Shown: positions 6,878 through 15,677 of the stretch, piece by piece
Position numbering within the stretch: position 1 is the first letter of the stretch
Layout of the letters: the number at the start of each line of letters is the position of its first letter
NCBI GenBank assembly: GCA_017380615.1
Contig: JAFODQ010000054.1
Location: 1-42,186 of the forward strand
Direction: 5' to 3'
From: Clostridia bacterium
GTDB taxonomy: Bacteria > Bacillota > Clostridia > Oscillospirales > Acutalibacteraceae
Length of the DNA stretch: 42,186 nt
Translations under genes and position numbers: made by a program
The notes under the pieces: model-generated
The model's database searches: none
What the model was told of the DNA's origin: nothing
What the model saw: the letters and a program-made list of their open reading frames with translations, nothing else

Positions 6878-7966
6878 ATGAAGAAAAACAAACCAAAGCT
6901 TTCGAAAAAGAAGAAGTTATATGCTCTCGGTTGTGTTGTGCTTGCGATACTTTTGACAATCAGCACATATATATCCATCGTTGTTGTGGGTGTTGTGGCA
7001 GATGAAGGGAAAAAGGGTACGCTTATTGGTTTTAAAAAAGATGATACCGAGGTAACCGAACCAAATTACAATTATGATAACAATCAGCAAAATAACAATC
7101 AGCAAAATAACAATTATGTCAATGATTATATAATTAATTATCCTGTTGGTAATACTGATGTAAATAATGCGGATAACGGCGCACAAAATGTAAATACTCA
7201 GCCGGGCGCAAATCAGACATCGGGTGAGCCAATTAACACTCTTCTTAATGAAAATAAAACGAAGGCAGACATTGTGAAAATCTATGCAGATTTGATGAAT
7301 GGTGCCAAAACAAGAGCGCCTGCCTTTACGAAGATTGAGTATCAGGAGCTCCCCGGTGACCCTGCCAACCGTGTAATGTCAGAAGGAAGTGCAGAAGCAG
7401 GGGAACAGGCTGTTAATAAGATGCTTGACTTCCTGAATGATCGTGGTGTTTTCATTCCTAAAGAGGAAGCAGAGGCTAATCCGTACATCCATGAAAAAGG
7501 AGATGTGGATATGGCAAGATTCCCTGTCTTTGACAGAGAAAAGGGCTCATATCTTACGGACCCGAATGGTATTGATAGCTATACCTACAAGGTTCTTTCC
7601 AATGGTAATGTTAAAATGAGCTTCATCCTTGTGGATGAGGATAATCCGGAGCCAATCAGTGAGAATTCGAATATAGCTCCAAGCTACACAGGTGCAGTTT
7701 TCTCGCCTATGTCCAAGGCTAAAATCGACGGAACTGTTTATCATCCGATTGTCACAGTTTTTGCGAAGGATATCACATATTCTCTCAGGTATCACGATTG
7801 CTCTGTTGTGGTTGAATTTAATCCTAACACTCTTGAAATTGTTTATCTTGAGCAGATTGCCCGTGTTAGCATAAAGGGCTCGGGTAATGTTGTAGGTCTC
7901 GGAAAACTAGGCCTTGAGAGACAAGAGCTTATCGGGTATGTTATTGTTAAAGATTTCAGATATTGA
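6878..7966 (+). CDS. membrane-anchored protein with Asn/Gln-rich stalk
   Basis: This 362-residue protein has a Lys-rich N-terminus (KKNKPKLSKKKK), a membrane helix at about 15-40, an Asn/Gln-rich linker (about 60-120) and an extracellular domain. Its C-terminal 60 residues are related to the protein encoded at 5757-6725, and both share the order anchor, low-complexity stalk, domain. The linker composition differs entirely, so the stalks have evolved separately. The charged N-terminus supports an inside-in orientation. It is first in a group followed within 8 bases by the YhhN-like gene. The function is unknown. Confidence 0.85.
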   Translation: MKKNKPKLSKKKKLYALGCVVLAILLTISTYISIVVVGVVADEGKKGTLIGFKKDDTEVTEPNYNYDNNQQNNNQQNNNYVNDYIINYPVGNTDVNNADNGAQNVNTQPGANQTSGEPINTLLNENKTKADIVKIYADLMNGAKTRAPAFTKIEYQELPGDPANRVMSEGSAEAGEQAVNKMLDFLNDRGVFIPKEEAEANPYIHEKGDVDMARFPVFDREKGSYLTDPNGIDSYTYKVLSNGNVKMSFILVDEDNPEPISENSNIAPSYTGAVFSPMSKAKIDGTVYHPIVTVFAKDITYSLRYHDCSVVVEFNPNTLEIVYLEQIARVSIKGSGNVVGLGKLGLERQELIGYVIVKDFRY

Positions 7967-7973
7967 GGTAGAA

Positions 7974-8699
7974 ATGAATTTGTGGCTTTTATTTGCACTG
8001 TGCTTTGTTATTCAGTGCTTTTCAACTCCGTTATTTTTAAAATTATCCTGGCCCACCAGAAGCATGAGGTCTCTTACAGCTAAAATGGTCAGCGCAACAC
8101 TTTTTGTGGCTGTTGGCTTTCTTTCGGCAAATATTTCAGCTAATGAATCAGATTTTGCAAAAACAATGCTTGTGGGTCTGTGCCTTGGTTGGGTGGGTGA
8201 TTTCTTCCTACATTCCGATAAGAATTCCTGCTTCGGAATAGGAATGGTCAGCTTTATGGCAGGTCATGTTGCCTATATTTTTGCGTATATAAGGGCTCTC
8301 AATTCTTTTGAGGGATATAACCATTTCAATATAATTGAAGTTCTTTCCTTGGCTGTGCTTCTTGTTTCAAGCTTGTTTGTTTTCAAAAGGTTTAAGTTTG
8401 AGTTTTCATTGAAAATATTGAAATTCGGTGTTGTTGTTTATACGGGAGTGCTTGTGGTGATGTTTCTCAAGGCAACCTCTCTCGGACTGAATTATATGCT
8501 ATCTGGTGGGGAAAATGGCCTGTGGGCATTGCTCACTCTTGCATTGGGCTCGCTTTTCTTCTTGCTTTCGGATGCTACGATAGGCGTGCTTATGTTTGGT
8601 GGTCAAAAGAAAAACAGACCACTGAAAATTTTTAATATAGTCACATATTTTGCGGGACAGATGCTTCTCGCCTCGTCCATTTTGTTTATTAAAATCTGA
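7974..8699 (+). CDS. YhhN/TMEM86 family membrane protein (lysoplasmalogenase-like)
   Basis: This 241-residue protein has about eight membrane helices. The stretch LCLGWVGDFFLHSD followed by FGIGMVSFMAGHVAYIFAY carries the Gly-Asp and Gly-His positions typical of the YhhN family. Its animal members (TMEM86) hydrolyse the vinyl-ether bond of lysoplasmalogens. Several anaerobic clostridia make plasmalogens, so the role is plausible. The start at 7974 is chosen because GAGGTAG, overlapping the preceding stop, lies just upstream; an in-frame extension to 7914 would overlap the previous gene by 53 bases. It is likely co-transcribed with its neighbours. Confidence 0.8.
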   Translation: MNLWLLFALCFVIQCFSTPLFLKLSWPTRSMRSLTAKMVSATLFVAVGFLSANISANESDFAKTMLVGLCLGWVGDFFLHSDKNSCFGIGMVSFMAGHVAYIFAYIRALNSFEGYNHFNIIEVLSLAVLLVSSLFVFKRFKFEFSLKILKFGVVVYTGVLVVMFLKATSLGLNYMLSGGENGLWALLTLALGSLFFLLSDATIGVLMFGGQKKNRPLKIFNIVTYFAGQMLLASSILFIKI

Positions 8700-8716
8700 C
8701 CATAAAGGTGGTTTTT

Positions 8717-9055
8717 ATGAAGAAAATTATAGCTCTGGTTTTATGTGTAATAATTGCATTATCTGCAGCGATTTCTGTGTCAGCAGAGGTTGATCTTACA
8801 TTGGATTTCAATAAGAGATACACGGATATCTATGAGCATGATGAAATTGATGATCCATATCTTGATACGCAACGAAATTCTCGCGAAGCACAACAAAAAA
8901 GAAATATTTATGTTGTCGTGCTTGTAATTCTTCTCATTATTGCAATTGCTGTTTTTGTATATACTTTGAAGAAGGTTCCAACAGAGGAACAGCTTACCGA
9001 AAAGAATAAAAAGCGAAGAATCAAGAGAAAATCTGACAGCGGAGACGAAGAATGA
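8717..9055 (+). CDS. small secreted or membrane protein, one C-terminal membrane helix
   Basis: This 112-residue protein has a signal peptide (MKKIIALVLCVIIALSAAIS, likely cut after VSA), a short acidic outer segment of about 45 residues, a membrane helix near residues 63-83 and a basic tail ending in acidic residues. The ATG at 8717 has AAGGTGG upstream. The last four bases overlap the ttcA start (ATGA), so translation is probably coupled. No known family is recognised. Confidence 0.8.
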   Translation: MKKIIALVLCVIIALSAAISVSAEVDLTLDFNKRYTDIYEHDEIDDPYLDTQRNSREAQQKRNIYVVVLVILLIIAIAVFVYTLKKVPTEEQLTEKNKKRRIKRKSDSGDEE

Positions 9056-9774
9056 GAAGAATAGTTAGCAGGGTCAGAGCTGCAGTTGATGATTATAAAA
9101 TGATTCGGCCTGGTGACAAAATCGCAGTGGGTGTTTCGGGTGGCAAAGATTCACTTCTTTTGCTGAGGGCTCTTTGCGATCTGAAAAGATTTTACCCTTG
9201 TGATTTTCAGCTTGTGGCAATAACGGTTGATATGAAGTTCAATAAGCTTCCCGGTGATTTTTCCGGAATAAAAAAGCTTTGTGACGAATATGATGTGGAA
9301 TATATAGTTAAACCCACTGACCTCTATGAAATTATTTTCGAGGTGCGTCGGGAGGAAAATCCGTGCGCCTTATGTGCCCGTATGAGAAGAGGTATTCTTC
9401 ATGATGCTGCAAAGGAAGCCGGGTGCAATAAAATTGCTCTGGGTCATCATCTTGATGATGCTGCAGAAACCTTCATAATGAATCTCTTCCTTGAAAGCAG
9501 AATTGGTTGCTTTGCTCCCGTGACATACCTTTCAAGAAAGGATATCACAATGATAAGACCTCTTATTTATGTAAGAGAACGGGAGGCGGAAGCGGCTGCC
9601 GAGAGAAATAACCTTCCCATTGTGGAAAGTGGATGTCCTGCAAACGAAAAAACTAAAAGAGAAGATATTAAAATTCTTTTGCAACAGCTTTGTACGCAGT
9701 ATGGCGATGTGCCTGAAAAGATTGTTGGAGCAATGCAAAGAGGCGGAATAGATCGCTGGAATAAAAATGGATAA
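9052..9774 (+). CDS. ttcA: TtcA-family tRNA 2-thiocytidine synthetase
   Basis: This 240-residue PP-loop ATPase has the SGGKDS motif at 29-34. C105 and C108 (CALC) plus C195 match the three cysteines that hold the iron-sulfur cluster in TtcA. KIALGHHLDDAAETFIMNLF is the family's other hallmark. TtcA adds sulfur to C32 of certain tRNAs. In clostridia several TtcA-like paralogues exist, so the exact tRNA target is inferred. It overlaps the upstream small gene by four bases and is followed by a strong terminator. Confidence 0.88.
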   Translation: MRRIVSRVRAAVDDYKMIRPGDKIAVGVSGGKDSLLLLRALCDLKRFYPCDFQLVAITVDMKFNKLPGDFSGIKKLCDEYDVEYIVKPTDLYEIIFEVRREENPCALCARMRRGILHDAAKEAGCNKIALGHHLDDAAETFIMNLFLESRIGCFAPVTYLSRKDITMIRPLIYVREREAEAAAERNNLPIVESGCPANEKTKREDIKILLQQLCTQYGDVPEKIVGAMQRGGIDRWNKNG

Positions 9775-9809
9775 AAAACGATGTTGTTCATTTGAACAAC
9801 ATCGTTTTT
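9775..9809. terminator. bidirectional terminator between ttcA and htrA
   Basis: AAAACGATGTTGTTC (9775-9789), loop ATTT, and GAACAACATCGTTTT (9794-9808) form a perfect 15-bp stem ending in T on either strand. It serves the converging ttcA and htrA transcripts. Confidence 0.9.
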
Positions 9810-9825
9810 GTTTTTAAGGATTTAA

Positions 9826-11403
9826 TTAATCATCGAAATCTTCAAAATAGTTAAATGGACTTTGTGGCTCGGTTGTCTCCTGTGGAGTAGCGACGGTGGT
9901 GTTACCCTTATCTTCAACAAGCTTAACCTTGGCCTGGAAGGTTGTCGCAATATCGCCTGTGTTCTTATTGATTCTGCAAACGGTAAGATTAAGTGTGTCG
10001 CCAACCTTTGCATTTTCAATTGCTTCAAGAAGAGCATCTGTGCTTTCGAGCTCTTTTCCGTTAACTGCTGTAACGATATCGCCTTCCTTGATGCTGGTGT
10101 TAACAACATCACTGTCCGGGCTGATAGAAACAATAACAATTGAACCATATGGGAGTTTGTTCTTTAATGCTATTGTGGAATATGAATAATCGCTTGTCAC
10201 TGTAAAATATGTGATACCAAGCTTAGGTCTGCCTGAAACATAACCATCCTTGAGTATCTTGTTATAAACATCAAGAAGAGTCTTGCTCGGTACAGCAAAG
10301 CCCATACCCTCATATTCTGTGCTTGAGATTTTGGAGGAGTTAAGACCGATTACCTGACCATATTCGTTAACAAGTGCTCCGCCGGAGTTGCCGGGGTTAA
10401 TTGCTGCATTGTGCTGAATGCAAGGAAGGTCGTAGGAGCTGTTTGTGGTTGGAACAGGTCTGTCAATAGCACTGATCATACCACTTGTAAAAGAGCCGAA
10501 GAATTCTGTGCCGCCGGGATTACCTATTGCATATACTGTCTGACCGACAGCAAGCTTGTCAGAGTTTCCGAAGGTTGCTGCCTTAAGATCTGTTTTCTTA
10601 ACTCTTATAACACCAATATCTGTTTTAGCATCAAGTCCGACAATCTCTGCTTCAATATCGCTTTCATCGCTGAACTGTACCTGAAGATTGACATTGCTTT
10701 CAGCAATTACATGTGCAGCTGTGACAATATAGGTATATTTTTTGTCAGCATCTTCACCAACGATGATTCCCGAGCCCTCAGAAATCATCTGATTGTGTGA
10801 GTAAACCAGCACACCAACATTGACCTCTTTAACGGCCTGATAAACCTGCTCAGAAGACATTGTGCCGTTTCCTGAATATTCAGAGAAGGAAATAGGGGAA
10901 TCCTCAACCTTTGCATCTGCACCATCTATCGGTATGTTTTCTGTGCTTGTACCTGCACCTGCAAGAGGCTCATCGCCAAGTGTTGTGCCGATAGCAATTG
11001 AACCGATAACTATGCTTACGCACAAAAGCGCGATGAAAACAAGCATTCCTACGGAAACCTTCTTTTTGGTTTTCTTAACCTGAGGTGTCTGCGAGGTAGC
11101 CATAGGTGGCTGTTGAGGTGTCTGTGTTGCAGATGACTGAGTGTTAGGTTGTGAGGGGGTGTATGTGGGAGTAGTCTGTGGTGGATAAGTTGGATTATAT
11201 GTGGGGGCAGGTGCCGGTCTGTAGCCTGTGTAATATGGCTGACCGGGGATAGCCGTAGGTGCAACCGGCTGTTGTTGTGTGGGCTGCTGTGGAGCATTTG
11301 CAATCGGAGTCGGCTGCTGTGGAGCAGGCTGCTGAGGTGCATCTGCTGTTGGTTGCTGTGGTGTAACAGGCGTGTTTTGTGGATTGTTGAATAAATCGTC
11401 CAT
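9826..11403 (-). CDS. htrA: HtrA/DegP-type membrane-anchored serine protease
   Basis: This 525-residue protein has four parts. A cytoplasmic Pro/Gln/Thr-rich region (1-108) is followed by a Lys-rich stop and membrane helix (117-140). A trypsin-like domain carries the triad H231 (TAAHVIAE), D262 (KTDIGV) and S340 (NPGNSGGAL). A PDZ domain (about 393-500) contains IKEGDIVTAVNGKEL. HtrA proteases degrade or refold misfolded envelope proteins. The start follows GGAGGAAAC. It lies 23 bases behind a histidine kinase gene, itself behind a response regulator, which resembles secretion-stress control of htrA by CssRS in Bacillus. The roughly 110-residue Pro/Gln-rich head is longer than in many homologues. 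Confidence 0.95.
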   Translation of the reverse strand: MDDLFNNPQNTPVTPQQPTADAPQQPAPQQPTPIANAPQQPTQQQPVAPTAIPGQPYYTGYRPAPAPTYNPTYPPQTTPTYTPSQPNTQSSATQTPQQPPMATSQTPQVKKTKKKVSVGMLVFIALLCVSIVIGSIAIGTTLGDEPLAGAGTSTENIPIDGADAKVEDSPISFSEYSGNGTMSSEQVYQAVKEVNVGVLVYSHNQMISEGSGIIVGEDADKKYTYIVTAAHVIAESNVNLQVQFSDESDIEAEIVGLDAKTDIGVIRVKKTDLKAATFGNSDKLAVGQTVYAIGNPGGTEFFGSFTSGMISAIDRPVPTTNSSYDLPCIQHNAAINPGNSGGALVNEYGQVIGLNSSKISSTEYEGMGFAVPSKTLLDVYNKILKDGYVSGRPKLGITYFTVTSDYSYSTIALKNKLPYGSIVIVSISPDSDVVNTSIKEGDIVTAVNGKELESTDALLEAIENAKVGDTLNLTVCRINKNTGDIATTFQAKVKLVEDKGNTTVATPQETTEPQSPFNYFEDFDD

Positions 11404-11426
11404 TTTGTTTCCTCCGGGGAATGAGA

Positions 11427-12905
11427 TTATTTAGGTAGTTTAACCGTGAAGCGTGTAAAAGAATCCTCTTCGCTTTCAACGGTAATTGAGCCTTTGTGGA
11501 GGCCTATAATGCTTTTTACAAGATACAAGCCGAGACCTGTACTCTTTGTGTCTGTGCTTCGGGATTGGTCAACCTTGAAGAATCGATCAAAGACCTTTTC
11601 AAGGTCTTTTTCGGGTATTCCCTTGCCCGAGTTGGTAATTGCAAAATAAATGTGGTTTTTATCTGTGGTTGCGTCAATTTTGATTTTACCATTATTATTT
11701 GTGAATTTAACAGCATTTTCAACAAGATTATAAATAAGCTGGTCGAGCATTGCGCTGTCTGCCCTGATAAGAAGTGGCTCAAGCTCATCAACACCTATGA
11801 CCTCGATGTTCTTTTGGGAAATGATTTGCTCAAGACCAAGAAGAGTATTAATTAATGTATCTGAAACATCAACAGTGTCGAAGGTCATCTCAACATTACC
11901 TGTTTCAATTTTTGAGATATTGAGCATCATATTAACCATTTTTGAGAGTCTGTTTATTTCAGATGAAACGATATTGAGATAGTGCTCTTGCTTTTCTGGT
12001 GGTATTGTTCCGTCAAGAATTCCATTTATGAAGCCACCGATGGTCGTCATGGGTGTTTTGAATTCGTGGGAAACATTGGCAACAAAGCTTCGTCTTGAAT
12101 TTTCAAGCTGAGATAGAGCTGTTGCCATTGAGTTGAATTTTGTAATAAGATGGGCAAGCTCATCGTCAGAATCAATTTCGGGAACTTTGTATGAAAAATC
12201 TCCTGAAGAATAAAGGGTGGTTGCTGTTTCAAGATTACTGATGGGCTTTGCGATTTTACCCGTCATAAAGTAAACAGCGATCGTCACAAGCACAAGTGCT
12301 ATCGCAGCAGAAATGAGGAAAACCACAAACACCTGCTTGAGACCTGACAGGAAGTTGCCGGTAATAGGTGAGGCCACCACGCAGAATCCATAAAATGAAT
12401 TCTCTATATATAGTGGCTCCATTGCAACTGCGTTGTAAGTGTCATAGGATGTGCCCAGTGTGGAGAATTCCGATACTTGTCCGTTTTTTACTCTGTGCAC
12501 ATAGGTGTATGGTATCTGGATTTTTTTGTGTGTTTCACAGTGCTTGTTTTCTTCCAGCTTGTAATCGGACAGGGTTTCGGGGCATATTTCTATGTGTCCG
12601 TTTACATTGCAGATGAAAACATCATTTCCCGTGGTTTTTGCAATCACATCCACATTCTGGCACATCAGAAGAACAGCTGCTTCAGGATTCTCTGTGGCTG
12701 TCTCAGATGTGAGCAGTTCAGATGTGAAGTTCGCAAGCTCTCTTGCGTGGTTTTTGGTTTCGTTGAGCACCTCTGTTGACATATAGTTGGTAACGAATAT
12801 CATCAGTGATAAGCCGATAACCATAAAGCTCACAAGAATAACACCGGAAAAAATAAAGAAATATTTTAAAAAGAAAGAGTTTTTCTTGTTTTTGGATAAT
12901 TTCAT
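11427..12905 (-). CDS. sensor histidine kinase, HAMP type
   Basis: This 492-residue protein has membrane helix 1 (about 14-39), an extracellular sensor of about 150 residues with five cysteines, and helix 2 (about 190-214). A HAMP linker follows, then the HisKA box SHEFKTPMTT with phospho-acceptor H280. The ATPase motifs are LIYNLVENAVKF (N box), GKGIPEKDLEKVFDRFF (G1 and F box) and STGLGLYLVK (G2). It begins 8 bases after the response regulator stop and precedes htrA, so the three form one operon. The paired cysteines suggest a disulfide-bearing sensor, which is inference. By position it may sense envelope or secretion stress. Confidence 0.95.
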   Translation of the reverse strand: MKLSKNKKNSFFLKYFFIFSGVILVSFMVIGLSLMIFVTNYMSTEVLNETKNHARELANFTSELLTSETATENPEAAVLLMCQNVDVIAKTTGNDVFICNVNGHIEICPETLSDYKLEENKHCETHKKIQIPYTYVHRVKNGQVSEFSTLGTSYDTYNAVAMEPLYIENSFYGFCVVASPITGNFLSGLKQVFVVFLISAAIALVLVTIAVYFMTGKIAKPISNLETATTLYSSGDFSYKVPEIDSDDELAHLITKFNSMATALSQLENSRRSFVANVSHEFKTPMTTIGGFINGILDGTIPPEKQEHYLNIVSSEINRLSKMVNMMLNISKIETGNVEMTFDTVDVSDTLINTLLGLEQIISQKNIEVIGVDELEPLLIRADSAMLDQLIYNLVENAVKFTNNNGKIKIDATTDKNHIYFAITNSGKGIPEKDLEKVFDRFFKVDQSRSTDTKSTGLGLYLVKSIIGLHKGSITVESEEDSFTRFTVKLPK

Positions 12906-12913
12906 AGCCGATT

Positions 12914-13606
12914 TTATTTAGTTTTGAATTTATAGCCTTTTCTCCATACAGTTTCGATTTCCCATTTATCTGAAACGCCCTCAAGCTTTTCTCTGAGACG
13001 CTTGATGTGAACATCAACAGTACGGGAATCAACATAGCACTCAAAGCCCCATACCTCGTCAAGAAGCTGGTCTCTTGTGTAAACTCTGTTTGGATTGCTT
13101 GCAAGGTGATAAATCAACTCAAGCTCCTTTGGAGGAGTGGGAATTATTTCACCATTTACAATAAGCTCATAGGTTGTCAGATTGATTGACAGTTTATCGA
13201 ATGAAACCTCTTTTATGTCATCGTTGTGTGAGGTCTGGGGAGCAGTTCTTCTTAAAACAGCCTTGATTCGTGCAACAACCTCTTTTGTTACAAATGGCTT
13301 TGTAATGTAGTCGTCGGCGCCAAGCTCAAGACCGAGCACCTTGTCAAAGGTTTCTCCTTTTGCTGTAAGCATGATAATAGGTGTCTGCGATGTCTTGCGA
13401 ATTTCTCTGCACACCTGCCAACCGTCCATGCCTGGGAGCATAATATCCAGAAGCACAAGGTCAGGAGAGGATGAATTGAATACCTCCACAGCCTTTAATC
13501 CATCTGTGACAACCTCTGCCTCGTAACCATCTTTTTCAAGGTAAAGTCTTAAAAGCTCACAGATGTTAGCATCGTCGTCAACAATAAGAATTTTCTGATT
13601 TAACAT
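12914..13606 (-). CDS. OmpR/PhoB-family response regulator
   Basis: This 230-residue protein has a receiver domain with the acidic pocket D10-D12, phospho-acceptor D54 (LLDIMLPG) and the switch Lys in MLTAKG. A winged-helix DNA-binding domain follows (about 130-228), with VYTRDQLLDEVWG and DVHIKRLREKL. The start at 13606 follows GGAGGGTCAGCT; an upstream in-frame ATG at 13654 lacks a ribosome site. It is the first gene of the operon with the kinase and htrA. Likely targets include this operon, but no repeat operator is obvious upstream. Confidence 0.95.
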   Translation of the reverse strand: MLNQKILIVDDDANICELLRLYLEKDGYEAEVVTDGLKAVEVFNSSSPDLVLLDIMLPGMDGWQVCREIRKTSQTPIIMLTAKGETFDKVLGLELGADDYITKPFVTKEVVARIKAVLRRTAPQTSHNDDIKEVSFDKLSINLTTYELIVNGEIIPTPPKELELIYHLASNPNRVYTRDQLLDEVWGFECYVDSRTVDVHIKRLREKLEGVSDKWEIETVWRKGYKFKTK

Positions 13607-13751
13607 AGCTGACCCTCCTGTTGAATTATATTCGTTAAATAAATTATATACCATTATAGTGGAGAATATATGAACAATCTTTAAAAATTATCAATTAATG
13701 TGCAAATAATGGCGGCATATCGGAGAAATTTATCCTCTTGCCACCATTATT

Positions 13752-15599
13752 TTATTTCTTTTCTTTTTTTGATTGCTTTGCTTCGAGTCTTGCTTTTTTC
13801 TTTTTCTCTTTTTCTCTTCTCTTGCGAACAGCATCAGGATTGTTTTTGCCACGCTTTTTAGAGATTATGAGAATTGCCACAAGCATAGCGACCAATAATA
13901 AACACAGCGCTGATGAGGCGAGTATAACTATATTTCTTGTATCTTCCTCAGATAAGCTTCCTTTGCCTCCTGAAGAGTTGCCCTGGGTTGTGTCATCAAC
14001 GAAAACAACCTTGATGATTCCGTCATCGCCAACCATATATTTGTATCCGTCAGGGAGCTTTTCGTAGTTGCCCTGGCTGATGATGTTGCCATTCTGGTCA
14101 ACAAGCTGGCCGTTTTCGTTAACTGAAAGAAAATTACCCATCAGATTCATTGCGGCGTTATTCACATTGGAAACGAGTGGTGAGACGGCGGGTAATGAAA
14201 GGTTGTTTGTCGGTGAGTTTGGATCCTGTGGTGTGTTGCCAGGCGTGCCGATTGTGGGTATGATTCCTGTAAGGTTGCTGCTTTCAGGCTCTTTGATGCC
14301 TTGATAGATATTGAGCTTGTAGGTTGATTTTGTAGTTTTTCCGTTAACCTTGTGCTCTGTAACAATTGTTATTGTCTGTTTTGCTTTTTCAAGAATCTCC
14401 ACAACAGCATATTTACCGGCTTGTACAACCTTACCGTTGATGTAAACAACAGTGCCGGCAGTGATAGGGTTTGGGTTAATTGAAATGTTTTTTCTCTTTG
14501 CCTCGAGATGAATATCGTATTCGTAAATATCTGAGAAGAACTCGTGCTCGAGATCAAAACGATCTGTTTTCTTCAAAACAATATCAAAGCATTGATTGTA
14601 GTTGTATCTTGTATGGGATATTGTAACATTTGAATCCTCAAGTGCCATGCGCTGAAGTATGTAGTAGGGAACACCCTGTGCTTTCTGTGCCTTGAGAAGT
14701 GATGATGGGTCGAGAGAAACCTTGTAGTGTGTGCCGAGCATGGCGGTGAGATATTTGTCTGTAAGCTCCTGTTGGGTAGCTTTTTCGGAGTCAATAGAGA
14801 GACCATAGCCTCTTATTGTCATTATTGCAACTCTGCGAAAAACCTCGTTTCTTTCGAGCTTTGCAATTTCTGAAACGGAAGCATAACCATTGACATAGAG
14901 AGCCATAAGGGATGTGTAGTAAATATAATCCTCAAGGCTCATAAGCTTGTTGCTTCCGAAAAATTTGAGCATAAATGAAGCAAGTGACTGCTCATTTCCT
15001 GAAAGAGCAGCGATATATTTTACAAGCGCTTCCTCAAGTGGAGTACCCTTGGGGATTTCAAGGTGTTCACCCTTGTAAACGTAATACAAATCGTTGCGCA
15101 TCATAGCGTAAAGTGCGCTTATCATAAGCACTCTTTCAGCATCGGCTTCATCCTCGGGAGTGATAATGATGCCCTGGTCACGGAGCCAGTCGGCCTTTGT
15201 CTGATCTGAAACGGTCGGCTCGGAAATTATGGTGAGTGCTCCAATCTGATTAAGCAAATAAAGGTAAGCAGCCCTTTGTGAATCCTTGTCAAGGGTGTAA
15301 TTCTTGATGCTTTCCTCAACCTGCGCCTTGAAGTGTGGTGCATCGGAGGTGTATGGATAATCTGTAACAGGTATCAGCTCAGCCTCTGACATAATACCAT
15401 CGGTGGAAAGCATATCCTCCTTGACAGTAAGCTGTCTTAACCAGGAAACATTACTTTCACTGTATGCATACTGTGTATTAACGCCGATATTACCATCAAA
15501 TATAGGGGCAAAATCTTTTGCGGAGGCACAAGGGATAAGTCCTGTGATGAAAATAACCATTGCGAGAAGAAAAACAATAAGCTTCGCACTTCTTTTCAC
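13752..15599 (-). CDS. large surface protein with cadherin-like domain and C-terminal membrane anchor
   Basis: This 615-residue protein starts at GTG with AAAGGAGGCGG upstream; an ATG 27 bases earlier lies on top of that ribosome site and is less likely. It has a signal peptide ending in ASA. A mostly helical domain of about 300 residues follows, then a beta segment (TVVYINGKVVQAGKY ... TYKLNIYQG) resembling the cadherin-like beta-sandwich domain. A Pro/Asn/Thr-rich linker, a C-terminal membrane helix and a Lys-rich tail of about 40 residues complete it. The first domain is not recognised. It is probably a cell-surface or wall-associated protein. It precedes the regulator operon on the same strand, with a weak hairpin (13704-13750) between them. 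Confidence 0.8.
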   Translation of the reverse strand: MKRSAKLIVFLLAMVIFITGLIPCASAKDFAPIFDGNIGVNTQYAYSESNVSWLRQLTVKEDMLSTDGIMSEAELIPVTDYPYTSDAPHFKAQVEESIKNYTLDKDSQRAAYLYLLNQIGALTIISEPTVSDQTKADWLRDQGIIITPEDEADAERVLMISALYAMMRNDLYYVYKGEHLEIPKGTPLEEALVKYIAALSGNEQSLASFMLKFFGSNKLMSLEDYIYYTSLMALYVNGYASVSEIAKLERNEVFRRVAIMTIRGYGLSIDSEKATQQELTDKYLTAMLGTHYKVSLDPSSLLKAQKAQGVPYYILQRMALEDSNVTISHTRYNYNQCFDIVLKKTDRFDLEHEFFSDIYEYDIHLEAKRKNISINPNPITAGTVVYINGKVVQAGKYAVVEILEKAKQTITIVTEHKVNGKTTKSTYKLNIYQGIKEPESSNLTGIIPTIGTPGNTPQDPNSPTNNLSLPAVSPLVSNVNNAAMNLMGNFLSVNENGQLVDQNGNIISQGNYEKLPDGYKYMVGDDGIIKVVFVDDTTQGNSSGGKGSLSEEDTRNIVILASSALCLLLVAMLVAILIISKKRGKNNPDAVRKRREKEKKKKARLEAKQSKKEKK

Positions 15600-15677
15600 T
15601 TTGCCGCCTCCTTTAATAACAAACATAAGAACGATATTATATCAAAATTTAAAAAGATAGTCAATGTAAAAGTACCA

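Noticed and set aside
9862-11083. Plus-strand frames opposite htrA
   Set aside because: They are antisense shadows of the protease gene, with no homology or start signals.
13704-13750. Hairpin AAATAATGG...CCATTATTT as a terminator between the surface protein and the regulator operon
   Set aside because: The arms are good, but the loop is over 20 bases and no T-run follows on the minus strand, so it is too weak to list as a terminator.
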